A stretch of 64,000 bases of DNA from Chryseobacterium sp. 39-10 (lineage in GTDB: Bacteria > Bacteroidota > Bacteroidia > Flavobacteriales > Weeksellaceae): the NCBI GenBank assembly GCA_001898255.1, contig MKTK01000011.1, positions 21,009-85,008 on the forward strand, read 5' to 3'. Positions 8,999-19,223 of the stretch are shown piece after piece (within the stretch, counting starts at the first letter, position 1; every line of letters begins with the position of its first letter). Both the position numbers and the translations under genes were made by a program. The notes below the pieces were generated by a model that saw only the letters and a program-made list of their open reading frames with translations, was not told the origin of the DNA and made no database searches.

Positions 8999-11900
8999 AT
9001 GTCAAATAAAAATAAATCAAGCAAATTTAGTAAGATCGCGATCGGTCTGGCTTCACCAGAATCCATCCTTCAGGAGTCAAGAGGAGAGGTGCTGAAGCCC
9101 GAAACCATCAACTACAGAACGCACAAACCCGAAAGAGACGGTTTGTTCTGTGAAAAAATATTCGGTCCTGTAAAGGATTACGAATGTGCCTGCGGAAAAT
9201 ACAAACGTATCCGTTATAAAGGTATCGTTTGCGACCGTTGTGGTGTAGAAGTTACCGAGAAAAAAGTACGTCGTGAGCGTATTGGTCACATTAATCTTGT
9301 GGTTCCTATTGCTCACATCTGGTATTTCCGTTCGTTGCCGAATAAAATTGGTTACTTGTTAGGATTGCCTTCCAAGAAATTGGATATGATTATCTACTAT
9401 GAAAGATATGTAGTTATTCAGCCAGGTATCGCTAAAAAGGCAGATGGTTCCGATTTCGATGATATGGAATTTTTAACAGAAGAAGAGTATCTTGATATTT
9501 TGGATACGCTTCCTGTAGAAAACCAATATCTTGACGATTCGGATCCCAATAAATTTGTGGCAAAAATGGGTGCAGAGGCCGTTGAAGGATTGCTGAAAAG
9601 AATCGATCTGGATGCATTGTCTTTCGACCTTCGTCACAAAGCACACAACGAATCATCAAAGCAAAGAAGAACAGAAGCGCTGAAAAGACTGAACGTGGTA
9701 GAAGCACTTCGTGGTGCCAACACCAGAATGATCAATAAACCAGAATGGATGATCATGCGTGTACTTCCAGTTATTCCACCAGAATTAAGACCATTGGTTC
9801 CGTTGGATGGAGGACGTTTTGCAACCTCAGACTTGAATGATCTTTACCGTCGTGTGATCATCAGAAATAACCGTTTGAAAAGATTACTGGAAATTAAAGC
9901 TCCAGAAGTGATCTTGAGAAACGAAAAACGTATGCTTCAAGAATCTGTAGATTCGTTGTTCGATAACACCAGAAAATCTTCTGCTGTAAAATCGGAATCC
10001 AACAGACCATTGAAATCACTTTCTGATTCTTTGAAAGGTAAACAAGGTCGTTTCCGTCAGAACTTATTAGGTAAGCGTGTTGACTATTCAGCTCGTTCGG
10101 TAATTGTTGTTGGTCCAAACCTACAACTTCACGAATGTGGTATTCCTAAAGATATGGCAGCCGAATTGTACAAACCATTCATCATCAGAAAATTGATTGA
10201 GAGAGGAATTGTAAAAACGGTAAAATCAGCAAAAAGAATCATCGATAGAAAAGAACCTGTCGTTTATGATATCCTTGAAAACGTGATGAAAGGTCACCCA
10301 GTTCTTCTGAACCGTGCGCCTACGCTTCACCGTTTGGGTATCCAGGCATTCCAGCCGAAGATGATTGAAGGCAAAGCCATCCAACTTCACCCATTGGTAA
10401 CAACGGCATTCAACGCCGATTTCGATGGTGACCAGATGGCGGTGCACTTACCTTTGGGCCCAGAAGCTATTTTGGAAGCTCAGTTATTGATGTTAGGTTC
10501 TCAAAATATCCTTAACCCAGCGAATGGTTCTCCAATTACCGTACCTTCTCAGGACATGGTATTGGGGCTATACTTCATGACGAAACAGTTGGATTCTACT
10601 GATGAGGTTAAAGTGAAAGGAGAAGGACTTGCTTTCTACTCTCCGGAAGAGGTAGAAATCGCTTATGCAGAAGGACAAGTTTCTCTTAACGCAAAAGTAA
10701 GATGTAAACTTCCTGTAAAAGAAGAAGGAGAATTGGTGATTCGCCTTATCGAAACTACTGTTGGCCGAATTTTATTCAACCAAATCGTGCCAAAAGAAGT
10801 TGGTTTCGTTAACGAATTGCTTACCAAAAAATCTTTGAGAAATGTAATCGGTAGAATTCTTGCAGACACGGACTTCCCAACAACAGTGAAGTTCTTGGAT
10901 GATATGAAAAATCTAGGATACTCTAACGCATTCAAAGGAGGACTTTCGTTCTCATTGGGCGATATTGTAATTCCAGCCGAGAAGAAAAAAATGATCGCTA
11001 CCGCAGTAGAAAATGTGGATGAAATTAAAGCGAACTATAACATGGGTCTTATCACCGATACCGAAAGATACAACCAGGTAATCGACGTTTGGACCAATAC
11101 CAACGCAGGACTAACCGAGATGATTATGAGCAGAATGAAAACCGACCAAGGTGGGTTCAACTCTGTTTATATGATGCTTGATTCCGGGGCGAGGGGTTCT
11201 AAAGAACAGATTCGTCAGTTATCCGGAATGAGAGGTTTGATGGCCAAACCACAAAAAGCCGGTTCTACAGGAGCAGAGATCATCGAAAACCCGATTGTGG
11301 CGAACTTTAAAGAGGGACTTTCCATTTTGGAATACTTCATCTCCACCCACGGTGCTCGTAAAGGTCTTGCGGATACCGCACTTAAAACCGCCGATGCTGG
11401 TTACTTAACCAGAAGATTGGTAGACGTTGCACAAGATGTTATCATTACAGAAGACGATTGTGGCACTTTAAGAGGTACCGAAATTACGCCATTGAAGAAA
11501 AACGACGAAATCGTTGAGAAAATTTCTGAAAGAATCTTGGGTAGAGTTTCTCTGCACAACATTTATCATCCAGAAACCGACGAAATCATCATGGAAGCAG
11601 ATACACTGATTGATGAAGTTTATGCAAAACAAATCGAGGAAGCAGGTATTGAAGTGGTAGAAGTTCGTTCTCCATTAACCTGCGAAGCCAAAAAAGGAAT
11701 TTGTGCAGCATGTTATGGTAGAAACTTAGCGACGGGTAAAACAATTCACATGGGTGAAGCTGTAGGGGTAATTGCCGCTCAGTCCATCGGTGAACCAGGA
11801 ACACAGTTGACGCTTAGAACCTTCCACCAAGGGGGAACTGCAGGTAACGTTTCGGTGAATCCGTTTATTGAAGCAAGAAGAGATGGTATCGTAGAAATGG

Positions 11901-13264
11901 ACGAAGTGCGTACCGTAACTTCTGAAAACGAAGAAGGTAAGAAAGCAGAAATCCTTGTGTCACGTTCTACAGAATTCCGTTTGGTAGCAGATAATTCGAC
12001 AAGAACACCATTGATGGTAGCCAACGTTCCTTATGGTTCCGAAATCTTCGTGAAGCCGGGCGAAAAGGTGAAAAAAGGTGATATGATCGCCAAATGGGAT
12101 CCTTATAACGCGGTAATTATTGCAGAAACTTCTGGTAAAGTAGAATACGAAGATATTATTCAGGGTATTTCATTCCAGTTAGAAATTGACGAGCAAACCG
12201 GTTTCGAAGAAAAAGTAATCTCCGAATCCAGAAATAAAAAAGCAGTACCAACGCTGAAAGTGGTTGATGCCAAAGGCGTTGAGCAGAAAGCATACAATTT
12301 ACCGGTTGGTGCCCACTTAATGGTAAACGATGGTGAGAAAATTAAGGCAGGTAAAGTTTTGATCAAGATCCCTAGAAAATCTGCGAAAGCAGGGGATATT
12401 ACCGGTGGTTTACCAAGGGTAACCGAATTGTTCGAAGCAAGAAACCCATCAAATCCAGCGGTTGTTACAGAAATCGACGGGGTAGTTTCTTACGGTAAAA
12501 TTAAAAGAGGTAACCGCGAATTGATCGTGGAAGCTAAAACCGGGGAAATTTCTAAGTATTTGGTGAAACTATCCAACCAAATTTTGGTGCAGGAGAACGA
12601 CTTCGTGAGAGCAGGTTCGCCACTTTCTGATGGTTCCATTACGCCAGACGATATCCTTAAAATTAAAGGGCCAACTGCAGTACAGGAATATCTTGTGAAC
12701 GAAATCCAAGAGGTTTACCGTTTGCAAGGGGTGAAAATTGATGACAAACATTTCGAAATCATCGTTCGTCAGATGATGACTAAAGTAGAAATTGTTGATG
12801 GTGGAGATACCCAGTTCTTGGAAGGTGCATTGGAGCACAAATACGACTTCTTAGAAGAAAACAACAGAGTTTTCGGTCTAAAAGTAGTTGTAGAAGCTGG
12901 AGATTCTAAAGAATTTAAACCAGGACAAATGATCACCGCAAGAGAGTTAAGAGACGAGAACTCTAAACTGAAACGCGAAGATCTGCAATTGGTTGAAGTT
13001 CGTGAGGCACTTCCTGCAACGGCAACTCCGGTGCTTCAAGGTATTACCAGAGCGGCATTGCAAACCAAATCGTTCATGTCGGCTGCATCATTCCAGGAAA
13101 CTACAAAAGTACTGAACGAAGCTGCGGTTTCCGGTAAAATCGATTACCTTGGTGGTCTTAAAGAAAACGTTATCGTAGGACACAGAATTCCTGCAGGTAC
13201 CGGTCTTAAAGATTACCAAAGCATCATCGTCGGTTCTAAAAAAGAATTCGAAGACATTAACTAA
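8999..13264 (+). CDS. rpoC: DNA-directed RNA polymerase subunit beta'
   Basis: A 1421-residue beta' subunit of normal Bacteroidota length. The first zinc site is formed by C63, C65, C78 and C81 (YECACGKY and IVCDRCGVE). The catalytic magnesium motif NADFDGD spans residues 472-478. The second zinc site is in EDDCGTL and [15 protein letters not shown]. The trigger-loop region follows ([19 protein letters not shown]). It pairs with RpoB to form the active centre. The start lies only 17 nt after the inserted protease gene, with no visible promoter of its own. Expression therefore probably depends on transcripts from rpoB or from inside the insert, which is unusual for an essential gene. Confidence 0.99.
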   Translation: MSNKNKSSKFSKIAIGLASPESILQESRGEVLKPETINYRTHKPERDGLFCEKIFGPVKDYECACGKYKRIRYKGIVCDRCGVEVTEKKVRRERIGHINLVVPIAHIWYFRSLPNKIGYLLGLPSKKLDMIIYYERYVVIQPGIAKKADGSDFDDMEFLTEEEYLDILDTLPVENQYLDDSDPNKFVAKMGAEAVEGLLKRIDLDALSFDLRHKAHNESSKQRRTEALKRLNVVEALRGANTRMINKPEWMIMRVLPVIPPELRPLVPLDGGRFATSDLNDLYRRVIIRNNRLKRLLEIKAPEVILRNEKRMLQESVDSLFDNTRKSSAVKSESNRPLKSLSDSLKGKQGRFRQNLLGKRVDYSARSVIVVGPNLQLHECGIPKDMAAELYKPFIIRKLIERGIVKTVKSAKRIIDRKEPVVYDILENVMKGHPVLLNRAPTLHRLGIQAFQPKMIEGKAIQLHPLVTTAFNADFDGDQMAVHLPLGPEAILEAQLLMLGSQNILNPANGSPITVPSQDMVLGLYFMTKQLDSTDEVKVKGEGLAFYSPEEVEIAYAEGQVSLNAKVRCKLPVKEEGELVIRLIETTVGRILFNQIVPKEVGFVNELLTKKSLRNVIGRILADTDFPTTVKFLDDMKNLGYSNAFKGGLSFSLGDIVIPAEKKKMIATAVENVDEIKANYNMGLITDTERYNQVIDVWTNTNAGLTEMIMSRMKTDQGGFNSVYMMLDSGARGSKEQIRQLSGMRGLMAKPQKAGSTGAEIIENPIVANFKEGLSILEYFISTHGARKGLADTALKTADAGYLTRRLVDVAQDVIITEDDCGTLRGTEITPLKKNDEIVEKISERILGRVSLHNIYHPETDEIIMEADTLIDEVYAKQIEEAGIEVVEVRSPLTCEAKKGICAACYGRNLATGKTIHMGEAVGVIAAQSIGEPGTQLTLRTFHQGGTAGNVSVNPFIEARRDGIVEMDEVRTVTSENEEGKKAEILVSRSTEFRLVADNSTRTPLMVANVPYGSEIFVKPGEKVKKGDMIAKWDPYNAVIIAETSGKVEYEDIIQGISFQLEIDEQTGFEEKVISESRNKKAVPTLKVVDAKGVEQKAYNLPVGAHLMVNDGEKIKAGKVLIKIPRKSAKAGDITGGLPRVTELFEARNPSNPAVVTEIDGVVSYGKIKRGNRELIVEAKTGEISKYLVKLSNQILVQENDFVRAGSPLSDGSITPDDILKIKGPTAVQEYLVNEIQEVYRLQGVKIDDKHFEIIVRQMMTKVEIVDGGDTQFLEGALEHKYDFLEENNRVFGLKVVVEAGDSKEFKPGQMITARELRDENSKLKREDLQLVEVREALPATATPVLQGITRAALQTKSFMSAASFQETTKVLNEAAVSGKIDYLGGLKENVIVGHRIPAGTGLKDYQSIIVGSKKEFEDIN

Positions 13265-13272
13265 CAAAAGGA

Positions 13273-13350
13273 GTTAGAAGTTAGATTTTAGATATTAGAT
13301 TTGTATATTTGCGATGAAAGTTATCTAATTTCTAACTTCAAATTTCTAAC
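13273..13350 (+). repeat. Long imperfect inverted repeat of TTAGA-like words
   Basis: Two 28-nt arms (13273-13300 and 13323-13350) match at 23 of 28 positions when one is reverse-complemented. Both arms are built from GTTAGA/TTAGAT words. The 22-nt loop contains TATATTTG. Such TTAGA-rich palindromes look like dispersed intergenic repeats of flavobacteria; this cannot be verified from one window. Confidence 0.6.
13304..13311 (+). promoter_or_regulatory. Candidate -7 box for the DUF3467 gene
   Basis: TATATTTG fits the Bacteroidota -7 consensus. It lies 58 nt before the ATG at 13370, in the loop of the inverted repeat. No clear -33 TTG is present. Confidence 0.45.
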
Positions 13351-13369
13351 ATCAAAAAATTATTTTAAA

Positions 13370-13675
13370 ATGGACAACAACCAAAATCAAGATCCAAACA
13401 ACATCAACATTGAACTTAACGAAATGGTAGCTGCAGGCGTTTATGCTAACCTTGCATTGGTAAACCATTCTCCTACAGAATTTGTGGTAGATTTCATCCA
13501 AATGATGCCAGGAGTTCAGCAAGCAAAAGTAAGATCAAGAGTAATCTTGGCTCCGCTTCATGCAAAAAGAGTACTTGCTGCTTTGCAACAAAACATCAAC
13601 AACTACGAGCAACAATTTGGTGAAATTAAAGAAGTTGAACCATTCGTGTTAGGACAAAACAACGTTCAGGCGTAA
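13370..13675 (+). CDS. DUF3467 domain-containing protein
   Basis: A 101-residue protein starting at ATG 13370 (MDNNQNQDPNN). The frame extends further upstream, but that part crosses the inverted repeat and has no ATG. A polar N-terminus is followed by a compact domain (YANLALVNHSPTEFVVDF, then PGVQQAKVRSRVIL and HAKRVLAAL) typical of DUF3467, a small family often found beside rpoC in Bacteroidota. Its function is unknown. It looks cytosolic, with no signal peptide or membrane segment. The location suggests a link to transcription; that is inference only. A strong terminator follows. Confidence 0.85.
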   Translation: MDNNQNQDPNNINIELNEMVAAGVYANLALVNHSPTEFVVDFIQMMPGVQQAKVRSRVILAPLHAKRVLAALQQNINNYEQQFGEIKEVEPFVLGQNNVQA

Positions 13676-13719
13676 TATTCAAATCATCAAAGTCATCATC
13701 TTTGGTGCTTTTATATCAC

Positions 13720-13749
13720 AATCCCGATTCGCAAGAGTCGGGATTTTTT
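13720..13749 (+). terminator. Intrinsic terminator closing the rpo region
   Basis: AATCCCGA (13720-13727) and TCGGGATT (13738-13745) form an 8-bp stem with a 10-nt loop, followed by a T run. Confidence 0.9.
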
Positions 13750-13856
13750 GATCATGATTTTTGAAGGATGGATAAAAGGTTTGAAGGAGGATATAATGTA
13801 AATGTTGCTTAGCATAAGCCAATGAAAATTCGTAACTTGAAAACTTAAAATTCCCC

Positions 13857-14351
13857 ATGAATAAAGGATTATTATTGCTTCTGATGTTGATAAGTAATGC
13901 CGTACTACCCGGAACATTTCAGGCCAACCTCAACGCGCTGACTTTAAAAATGAAAATCATCGGGGTGAAAGATGGCGATACGGTGGAAGGATTATACTAC
14001 CAATTCCCGATCAACATTCGACTTCAGCATATTGATGCCCCGGAAAAAAAGCAGGCCTTTGGCACCAAATCCAAAGAAAAATTATCTGAGCTTTGTTTTG
14101 GAAAAAATGTAACCATCATCAGCAGCGGAAAAAATGGTTCGTATGATTCTCGAGGTCGTCTAATTGCTGAGGTTTTCTTGGAAGATGGCACCAATGTGAA
14201 TAAGGAAATGGTAAAGTCGGGCTTGGCGTGGCATTACAAAAAATATTCGTCGAGCAACGAGTATGAAAGATTGGAGGAATTCGCAAAAACTCGCCGTCTG
14301 GGTTTGTGGAGTGATAGCAATGCCGTATCACCTTGGAGTTTCAGAAGATAA
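13857..14351 (+). CDS. Exported staphylococcal-nuclease-like (thermonuclease) protein
   Basis: A 164-residue protein with a hydrophobic signal-like N-terminus (about 3-22) and one SNase domain. Family features visible: DGDT (D39, D41), the arginine in INIRLQHIDAPE (R55), the glutamate of the same motif (E63), and the second arginine region DSRGRL (R99/R101). The family cleaves DNA and RNA with calcium. The C-terminal pattern RRLGLWSD is also typical. It is probably secreted or periplasmic and used for nucleic-acid scavenging. It stands alone between two terminators, convergent with ribB. No promoter box is obvious in the 107 nt before it. Confidence 0.85.
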   Translation: MNKGLLLLLMLISNAVLPGTFQANLNALTLKMKIIGVKDGDTVEGLYYQFPINIRLQHIDAPEKKQAFGTKSKEKLSELCFGKNVTIISSGKNGSYDSRGRLIAEVFLEDGTNVNKEMVKSGLAWHYKKYSSSNEYERLEEFAKTRRLGLWSDSNAVSPWSFRR

Positions 14352-14366
14352 ATTTTGACACTTAAT

Positions 14367-14404
14367 AAAAAACCCGATTCATTTAGTGAACCGGGAGTAT
14401 TTTG
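14367..14404. terminator. Bidirectional terminator between nuclease and ribB genes
   Basis: CCCG-a-TTCA (14373-14381) pairs with TGAA-c-CGGG (14387-14395), with A runs on the left and T runs on the right, so it can serve both convergent genes. Confidence 0.75.
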
Positions 14405-14418
14405 TGATGGGAAATGCT

Positions 14419-15540
14419 TTACAATGCTACCATTTCCGTTACTTCCACGTCGTAGCCGCCAACCAACGGTTTTTGATTAATGTTTTGGGTAATGACACGG
14501 AAATTATTAATGCCTAAGTTTTTAAGAATCTGCGTTCCGATACCATAATCACGGAAGTTCGAGGCCAAGGTAGGGCGTTTCTGTTGTCCGTCTTGATAAT
14601 CCAAAAACTGTTGCAATTTGCGCATCGTATTCTCGGAGTTCGACACGTTATTGATGAATATTAATGCACCTTTTCCTTCATCGTTAATCATTTTTGTCAC
14701 TTTTTCAAGCAACGGTTTTTCTCCAGAAATCAATCGGCTTAATGCATCAAAATAGGAATTTGAAGATTGTACGCGAACCAGCACGGGTTCATTTTCTTTC
14801 CAGCTGCCTTTCGTCAGTGCAAAATGCATTTGCTCGGTACTGGTCTCTTTAAAGGCGAAAAAATCGAAATCGCCATAGTAGGTTTTCACGGGTCGTTCTT
14901 CAATGCGCTCAATTAAATTTCCTTTTCTAAGTTGATACTCGATTAGATCCTCAATCGACACGATTTTGAGGTCATGTTTCTTTGCCAATTCAACCAATTG
15001 AGGTAAGCGCGCCATCGTGCCATCTTCATTCATGATTTCGCAAATTACACCCCCTTCTTTAAGGCCGGCAAGTTTGGTAAGATCGATTGCAGCTTCAGTG
15101 TGGCCGGCTCTTTTCAGTACGCCACCTTTTTTGGCACGGAGCGGAAAAATATGGCCGGGCCGCATAAAATCAGTGGGTTTGGTTTTTTCGTCCATCAATG
15201 CCAGAATTGTTCTGCTTCGGTCGCTTGCCGAAATTCCGGTGGAAACGCCTTTGCCCAATAAATCCACCGAAACTGTAAAAGCCGTTTCTTTAGGATCGCT
15301 GCTGCGGGTCACCATGATGTCGAGGCCCAATTCGTCGCAACGTTTTTCTGGAAGTGGTGTGCAGATTAATCCTCTCCCATGAATCGTCATGAAGTTGATG
15401 ATTTCTGGTGTCGTCAGTTCAGCTGCCGAAAGGAAATCGCCTTCATTTTCGCGGTCTTCATCATCCACCACGATGATGATTTTGCCATTTTTCAAGTCTT
15501 CAATGGCTTCGGGAATCGTATTCAGTTTTATATCAGACAT
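14419..15540 (-). CDS. ribB: 3,4-dihydroxy-2-butanone 4-phosphate synthase with a decayed GTP cyclohydrolase II-like domain
   Basis: A 373-residue protein in riboflavin synthesis. The N-terminal half (about 1-205) is an intact DHBP synthase: [10 protein letters not shown] (residues 26-35), the HG..C segment ([11 protein letters not shown]) and RAGHTEAA, which convert ribulose 5-phosphate to the four-carbon riboflavin precursor. The C-terminal half aligns with RibA ([15 protein letters not shown]) but contains no cysteine at all, so the three-Cys zinc site of GTP cyclohydrolase II is gone. The second activity is therefore probably lost, and a separate ribA is expected elsewhere. Such degenerate fusions are commonly labelled ribBA. 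It is transcribed leftward from a good TAnnTTTG promoter. Confidence 0.88.
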   Translation of the reverse strand: MSDIKLNTIPEAIEDLKNGKIIIVVDDEDRENEGDFLSAAELTTPEIINFMTIHGRGLICTPLPEKRCDELGLDIMVTRSSDPKETAFTVSVDLLGKGVSTGISASDRSRTILALMDEKTKPTDFMRPGHIFPLRAKKGGVLKRAGHTEAAIDLTKLAGLKEGGVICEIMNEDGTMARLPQLVELAKKHDLKIVSIEDLIEYQLRKGNLIERIEERPVKTYYGDFDFFAFKETSTEQMHFALTKGSWKENEPVLVRVQSSNSYFDALSRLISGEKPLLEKVTKMINDEGKGALIFINNVSNSENTMRKLQQFLDYQDGQQKRPTLASNFRDYGIGTQILKNLGINNFRVITQNINQKPLVGGYDVEVTEMVAL

Positions 15541-15560
15541 TTTACTTTCTTAAATTTTTG

Positions 15561-15591
15561 CAAAGATACTCACAAATCGACCCAACTGCAA
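15561..15591 (-). promoter_or_regulatory. ribB promoter
   Basis: On the minus strand, TTG (15591-15589), 20 nt, then TATCTTTG (15568-15561). It lies 21 nt upstream of the ATG and matches the Bacteroidota consensus. Confidence 0.7.
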
Positions 15592-15627
15592 TTTTTATTT
15601 GGAATGCGGGTCGCTGTTATTCCTTCC

Positions 15628-16629
15628 TTATTTCAATATTGAATCCACTGCGTTTCTAATGATTTCGTACGATTTTTTTCTTTCTTGATGATCGTAAATA
15701 TGAGAGGTGATCATTATTTCATCAACATTGAAGTGTTGTTGGAAGTTTTCAATTTGCCGGGAAATCGTTTCCTGGCTTCCAATAAAACTGTAGCGAAGTT
15801 TTTGCAGGATGCCCGCTTTCTCCATCGGGTTCCATAAATCATCCATATCATCTGCTGGCGGCGCGTATGGTTTTCGGTCATTACGGATGATGTTCAGAAA
15901 TGCCTGATAAAGTGTGGTGGCTAGCTTTTGTGCTTCCTCATCGTTTTTTGCGGCAATTCCGTTAACGCATGCGATGACGTACGGCTCCGGAAATCTTTCA
16001 CTGGGCTTATAATTTTCGCGATAAATTTCGAAGGCGAAGCTCATCATTTCTGGTGCAAAATGTCCTGCAAAAGCATAAGGTAAACCCATTTTTGCAGCAA
16101 GCCAGGCACTATCGGTGCTGGATCCCAACACGTAAATAGGTACATCGCATCCTTCCCCAGGAATTGCCCGCACAGCACTTTCTGCATTATCTGCCGAGAA
16201 ATACTGTTGAAGTTCCCGAATTTGCTGGGGAAACTGTTCATTAATGATCATTGGATTTCTACCCAATGCTTTGGCCGTTAAACCGTCGGTTCCGGGTGCT
16301 CTTCCCACCCCTAAATCGATTCGGCCGGGGAATAAACTTTCCAGCGTTCCAAATTGTTCAGCGATAACCAGTGAGCTATGGTTCGGCAACATCACACCAC
16401 CGGAACCTACCCTTATTTTTTCGGTGCCATTGGCAATAAAGCCAATCAGTACTGAAGTGGCAGAACTGGCAATGGAGGCCATGTTATGATGTTCGGCAAG
16501 CCAAAACCTTTTGTAATTCAACTTTTCTACGGCTCTGGCCAAATCAAGACTGTCATTAAAGGTTTCGTGGATGGTTTTATCTTGTTTTACAGGAGCAAGA
16601 TCGAGTACTGATATTTCAAATGTTTTCAT
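15628..16629 (-). CDS. LLM-class flavin-dependent oxidoreductase (luciferase-like)
   Basis: A 333-residue bacterial-luciferase-like monooxygenase of the MsnO8/YwcH type. Visible family motifs: the N-terminal strand SVLDLAPV, the helix-strand FWLAEHHNM, the IRVGSGGVMLPNHSS segment that contacts flavin, and FPGRIDLGVGRAPGTD. These proteins use reduced FMN (or F420 in other phyla) and oxygen; the substrate cannot be inferred. It is cytosolic and apparently monocistronic. Its ATG faces the divergent DUF4403 gene across about 144 nt. Confidence 0.85.
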   Translation of the reverse strand: MKTFEISVLDLAPVKQDKTIHETFNDSLDLARAVEKLNYKRFWLAEHHNMASIASSATSVLIGFIANGTEKIRVGSGGVMLPNHSSLVIAEQFGTLESLFPGRIDLGVGRAPGTDGLTAKALGRNPMIINEQFPQQIRELQQYFSADNAESAVRAIPGEGCDVPIYVLGSSTDSAWLAAKMGLPYAFAGHFAPEMMSFAFEIYRENYKPSERFPEPYVIACVNGIAAKNDEEAQKLATTLYQAFLNIIRNDRKPYAPPADDMDDLWNPMEKAGILQKLRYSFIGSQETISRQIENFQQHFNVDEIMITSHIYDHQERKKSYEIIRNAVDSILK

Positions 16630-16773
16630 GACGTGATTTTTATAGTCAATTGCTTGGTAATTTGCTCAAAAGCTGTTCCATGATTCCGCTGATAAAAAAT
16701 ATGGTCGAAAAGTCATCTTTTTTTCTGTTGTATATCATTTTGCTGAAATTTGCGTTTCAAACAAAAAAGAAAA

Positions 16774-18147
16774 ATGAGAAATTTTTTACTGTTGGCATTT
16801 TTTACACTAATGGCTAAAGTGAGTTCGCAGCAGTCTGCCACTGTTGTTGGGAATTATGACTTTCCAAAGATTAAATCTTCCGTGACGATGCCTGTGAAAA
16901 TTCCGCTGGCAGAGATTGCTAATGTCATTAATGCCAATGTTCCGCAGTTAATTTTCAGTGATGATTCTTATACCGATAACAATAATGACCAGTTTAAAGT
17001 AAAAGTATGGAAAACCAGGCCCGTACGCTTAGTGGGCGGTACGAAACAGAATTTACTTATCGAAGTTCCCCTTAAAATTTGGGCAGAAAAGGGAATCGGA
17101 ACCTTGGGTATGTACACTTATCAGGATACTACATTCGAAGCTGTTTTGTATTTTAATTCGCAACTCACGCTCAATAACAATTGGACAGTTACCACCAAAA
17201 CCTCACCTATGGGTTTTAAATGGGTGACCAAACCAGTTTTGGATTTTGGAAAGATTCAGGTGCCTATCAGTGGGTTGATTGAGTCGAGTTTGGCTAAACA
17301 GCAATCGGATTTTTGTAATACCATTGATGCCATGATGCTGAAGCAGCTTAATTTTCAGCCGTATGCGCTGATGGCGTGGAATCAGTTTTCGGAGCCCTTC
17401 AGTATTTCTGATCAATTCTCTACTTGGCTGAAGATTTCGCCCCAGAAAATTAATATTTCTCCTTTGGTTTTTTATGGGAACCAAATTGAAGTCAATATTG
17501 GAGTTGATACCTATTCAGAAACATTTACAGGAGCGAAACCTGCTTCGTCGCCTATCGTTAAAACCGTTCCCGATTTTAGTTCAGTGGCTGTGCTGCCACA
17601 ACGGTTTCTGTTGCAAACCACTGCCAATGTTCCGTACGCTGAAGCAACAAAAATTGCTGAGAATATGTTTTTGAACAAAAGCTTTGATTTCAGGGGCGGC
17701 TCCAAGATTAAAGTCAGCGGTATCAAGGTATATGAAGAGAAAGAACGGTTAACGATTGAGGTGAAGTGCGAAGATGCTGTACAGGGAACGGCGTTCATTT
17801 CGGGTATTCCTGTTTATGATAGTTCAAAAAGAAGTATTGTGCTGACGGATACAAAATTCCGCCTCAAGACTAAAAATATTCTACACAAGACGGCAACTCT
17901 TCTTTTTCAGGGAAAAATTGTGAGGATGATAGAAGAGGAGTATGGAATTCCGATGGCGGCGCTTGAAGATTCTTCGCGAGTAAGTATTGAGCAGAATCTG
18001 AGCAAAACCTACTATAAGGGGCTCAAGATGCAAGGAAAAGTGTTTGATTTAAAACCCTCGAACATCCTGCTCGGTTCCGGTGGTATTACTGCAGTAATCG
18101 ATACAGAAGCGCAGCTGAAGCTTCTGGTACAGGGTCTGCAGTTTTAA
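16774..18147 (+). CDS. DUF4403 family exported protein
   Basis: A 457-residue protein from the ATG at 16774; an upstream in-frame TTG is less likely because MRNFLLLAFFTLMAKVSSQQ is a complete signal peptide. The body matches DUF4403: an N-terminal segment with paired SVTMPVKIPLAEIANVIN-like strands and a C-terminal repeat of the same style. The family resembles lipid-binding tubular (TULIP-like) proteins, but no function is established. It is probably periplasmic or attached to the outer membrane. It is followed 36 nt later by the -7 box of tRNA-Cys, on the same strand. Confidence 0.75.
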   Translation: MRNFLLLAFFTLMAKVSSQQSATVVGNYDFPKIKSSVTMPVKIPLAEIANVINANVPQLIFSDDSYTDNNNDQFKVKVWKTRPVRLVGGTKQNLLIEVPLKIWAEKGIGTLGMYTYQDTTFEAVLYFNSQLTLNNNWTVTTKTSPMGFKWVTKPVLDFGKIQVPISGLIESSLAKQQSDFCNTIDAMMLKQLNFQPYALMAWNQFSEPFSISDQFSTWLKISPQKINISPLVFYGNQIEVNIGVDTYSETFTGAKPASSPIVKTVPDFSSVAVLPQRFLLQTTANVPYAEATKIAENMFLNKSFDFRGGSKIKVSGIKVYEEKERLTIEVKCEDAVQGTAFISGIPVYDSSKRSIVLTDTKFRLKTKNILHKTATLLFQGKIVRMIEEEYGIPMAALEDSSRVSIEQNLSKTYYKGLKMQGKVFDLKPSNILLGSGGITAVIDTEAQLKLLVQGLQF

Positions 18148-18183
18148 TTTTTCAGATGAGGCGTCGAAATCTGGAAAAATTAC

Positions 18184-18191
18184 TATATTTG
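18184..18191 (+). promoter_or_regulatory. -7 box of the tRNA-Cys gene
   Basis: TATATTTG lies 11 nt before the mature tRNA 5' end, the right distance for a short tRNA leader. No clear -33 TTG is present. Confidence 0.6.
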
Positions 18192-18202
18192 CAAACCCAA
18201 AT

Positions 18203-18273
18203 GGTACTTTGGCCGAGTGGTTAGGCAGTGGTCTGCAACACCATCTACAGCGGTTCGAATCCGCTAGGTACCT
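18203..18273 (+). tRNA. tRNA-Cys (GCA)
   Basis: A 71-nt cloverleaf. The acceptor GGTACTT pairs with AGGTACC (one G-U). The anticodon stem GTGGT/ACCAT encloses CTGCAAC with anticodon GCA. The T stem AGCGG/CCGCT encloses TTCGAAT. The discriminator is T73, characteristic of tRNA-Cys. CCA is not encoded and must be added after transcription. A terminator follows within 5 nt. Confidence 0.97.
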
Positions 18274-18277
18274 CATT

Positions 18278-18326
18278 AATCCCTCAATTTATTTGATTTT
18301 CAAATAATTGGGGGATTTCTTTTTTA
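18278..18326 (+). terminator. Terminator of tRNA-Cys
   Basis: A long stem of about 17 bp: AATCCCTCAATTTATTTG pairs with CAAATAATTGGGGGATT (one bulged T, one G-U), followed by CTTTTTT. The 280 bases from here to the lipoprotein gene show no gene or clear signal. Confidence 0.9.
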
Positions 18327-18608
18327 TTATTGCAGTCAGCTTAAAACCATTTCGACACTAGGAATAAGTGTGGTTGGATTTGAGTTAAACCCTCAAGGAA
18401 AAAAGATTGAATTTTTAAAATGGGTTCTTATTGCGTACACAATACTAGCTAGAACTGATGCACTATTCTTTGACTCACTCAATTGATATACGCTATTATT
18501 TTAACATATTTTAGTAATTTTAACTTTTCTTTAAGGCGTAATTGGTTTCGTTTTTGGCTTAGCACATAAAACGATAAAAACCCTAACGACTCATTAAATT
18601 TCAAAATT

Positions 18609-19151
18609 ATGAAAAAGATAGTAGCAGCAGGTTTGTTGTCGGTAATGATGCTGGCGGCCTGCAAAAAAGACAATACAGTTGCGGAAAAAACCCTCGAACA
18701 GCAAAAATTAGAATTCCAACAAAGACAACTGGAGATTGAACAGCAAAAACTTGCCATCGAGAAGGAAAGAATTGCTTATGAAAGCCAGAAAAAAAACGAT
18801 AGTATTGCTGAGGTCAATAAAGCAAAAGCAACAGCAGCGGCTTCAAAACCAAAGGTAATAACCAAAACCAAAACGGTTTATGTCAATAGGGGAAAACGTT
18901 CAGGTGCGGAAAGCTATGCCAGTTCTTCCGGTTCTCAGGGTGCTTCACAAGGAACCACCCAGCATAAAGGAATGAGTAAGGCAGCCAAGGGAACAATTAT
19001 TGGCACCGTGGGTGGTGCAGCAGCCGGAGCAATAATAAGCAAGAATAATCGTGGCGCAGGGGCAGTGATAGGAGGTATTGTGGGTGGTGCAACTGGTTAC
19101 GCCATTGGCCGTTCTCAGGATCGGAAAGACGGAAGAGTGCAAGCCAAGTAA
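18609..19151 (+). CDS. Lipoprotein with coiled coil and glycine-zipper domain
   Basis: A 180-residue predicted lipoprotein. The signal sequence ends in the lipobox LAAC with the acylated Cys at 18. Residues about 26-75 are a Glu/Gln/Lys-rich coiled coil (QQKLEFQQRQLEIEQQKL). A Ser/Gly linker follows, then a glycine-zipper segment (about 125-170: GTIIGTVGGAAAGAII and GAVIGGIVGGATGYAIG) like the YMGG/Gly-zipper families associated with membranes. The C-terminus is charged. It probably sits in the outer or inner membrane facing the periplasm. The role is unknown; some relatives act in envelope stability or osmotic stress. Confidence 0.8.
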   Translation: MKKIVAAGLLSVMMLAACKKDNTVAEKTLEQQKLEFQQRQLEIEQQKLAIEKERIAYESQKKNDSIAEVNKAKATAAASKPKVITKTKTVYVNRGKRSGAESYASSSGSQGASQGTTQHKGMSKAAKGTIIGTVGGAAAGAIISKNNRGAGAVIGGIVGGATGYAIGRSQDRKDGRVQAK

Positions 19152-19175
19152 AAGAACCAAATCAACATATATATT

Positions 19176-19207
19176 AAAAGATTGCTTATTTTTAGGCAAT
19201 CTTTTTT
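19176..19207 (+). terminator. Terminator after the glycine-zipper lipoprotein
   Basis: AAAAGATTGC (19176-19185) pairs with GCAATCTTTT (19196-19205), with a 10-nt loop and a T run. Confidence 0.9.
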
Positions 19208-19223
19208 GTTGCTACTGTAGTAC

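Noticed and set aside
18327-18608. Possible small RNA or gene after tRNA-Cys
   Set aside because: No promoter box, stable hairpin or coding frame with a plausible start could be supported.
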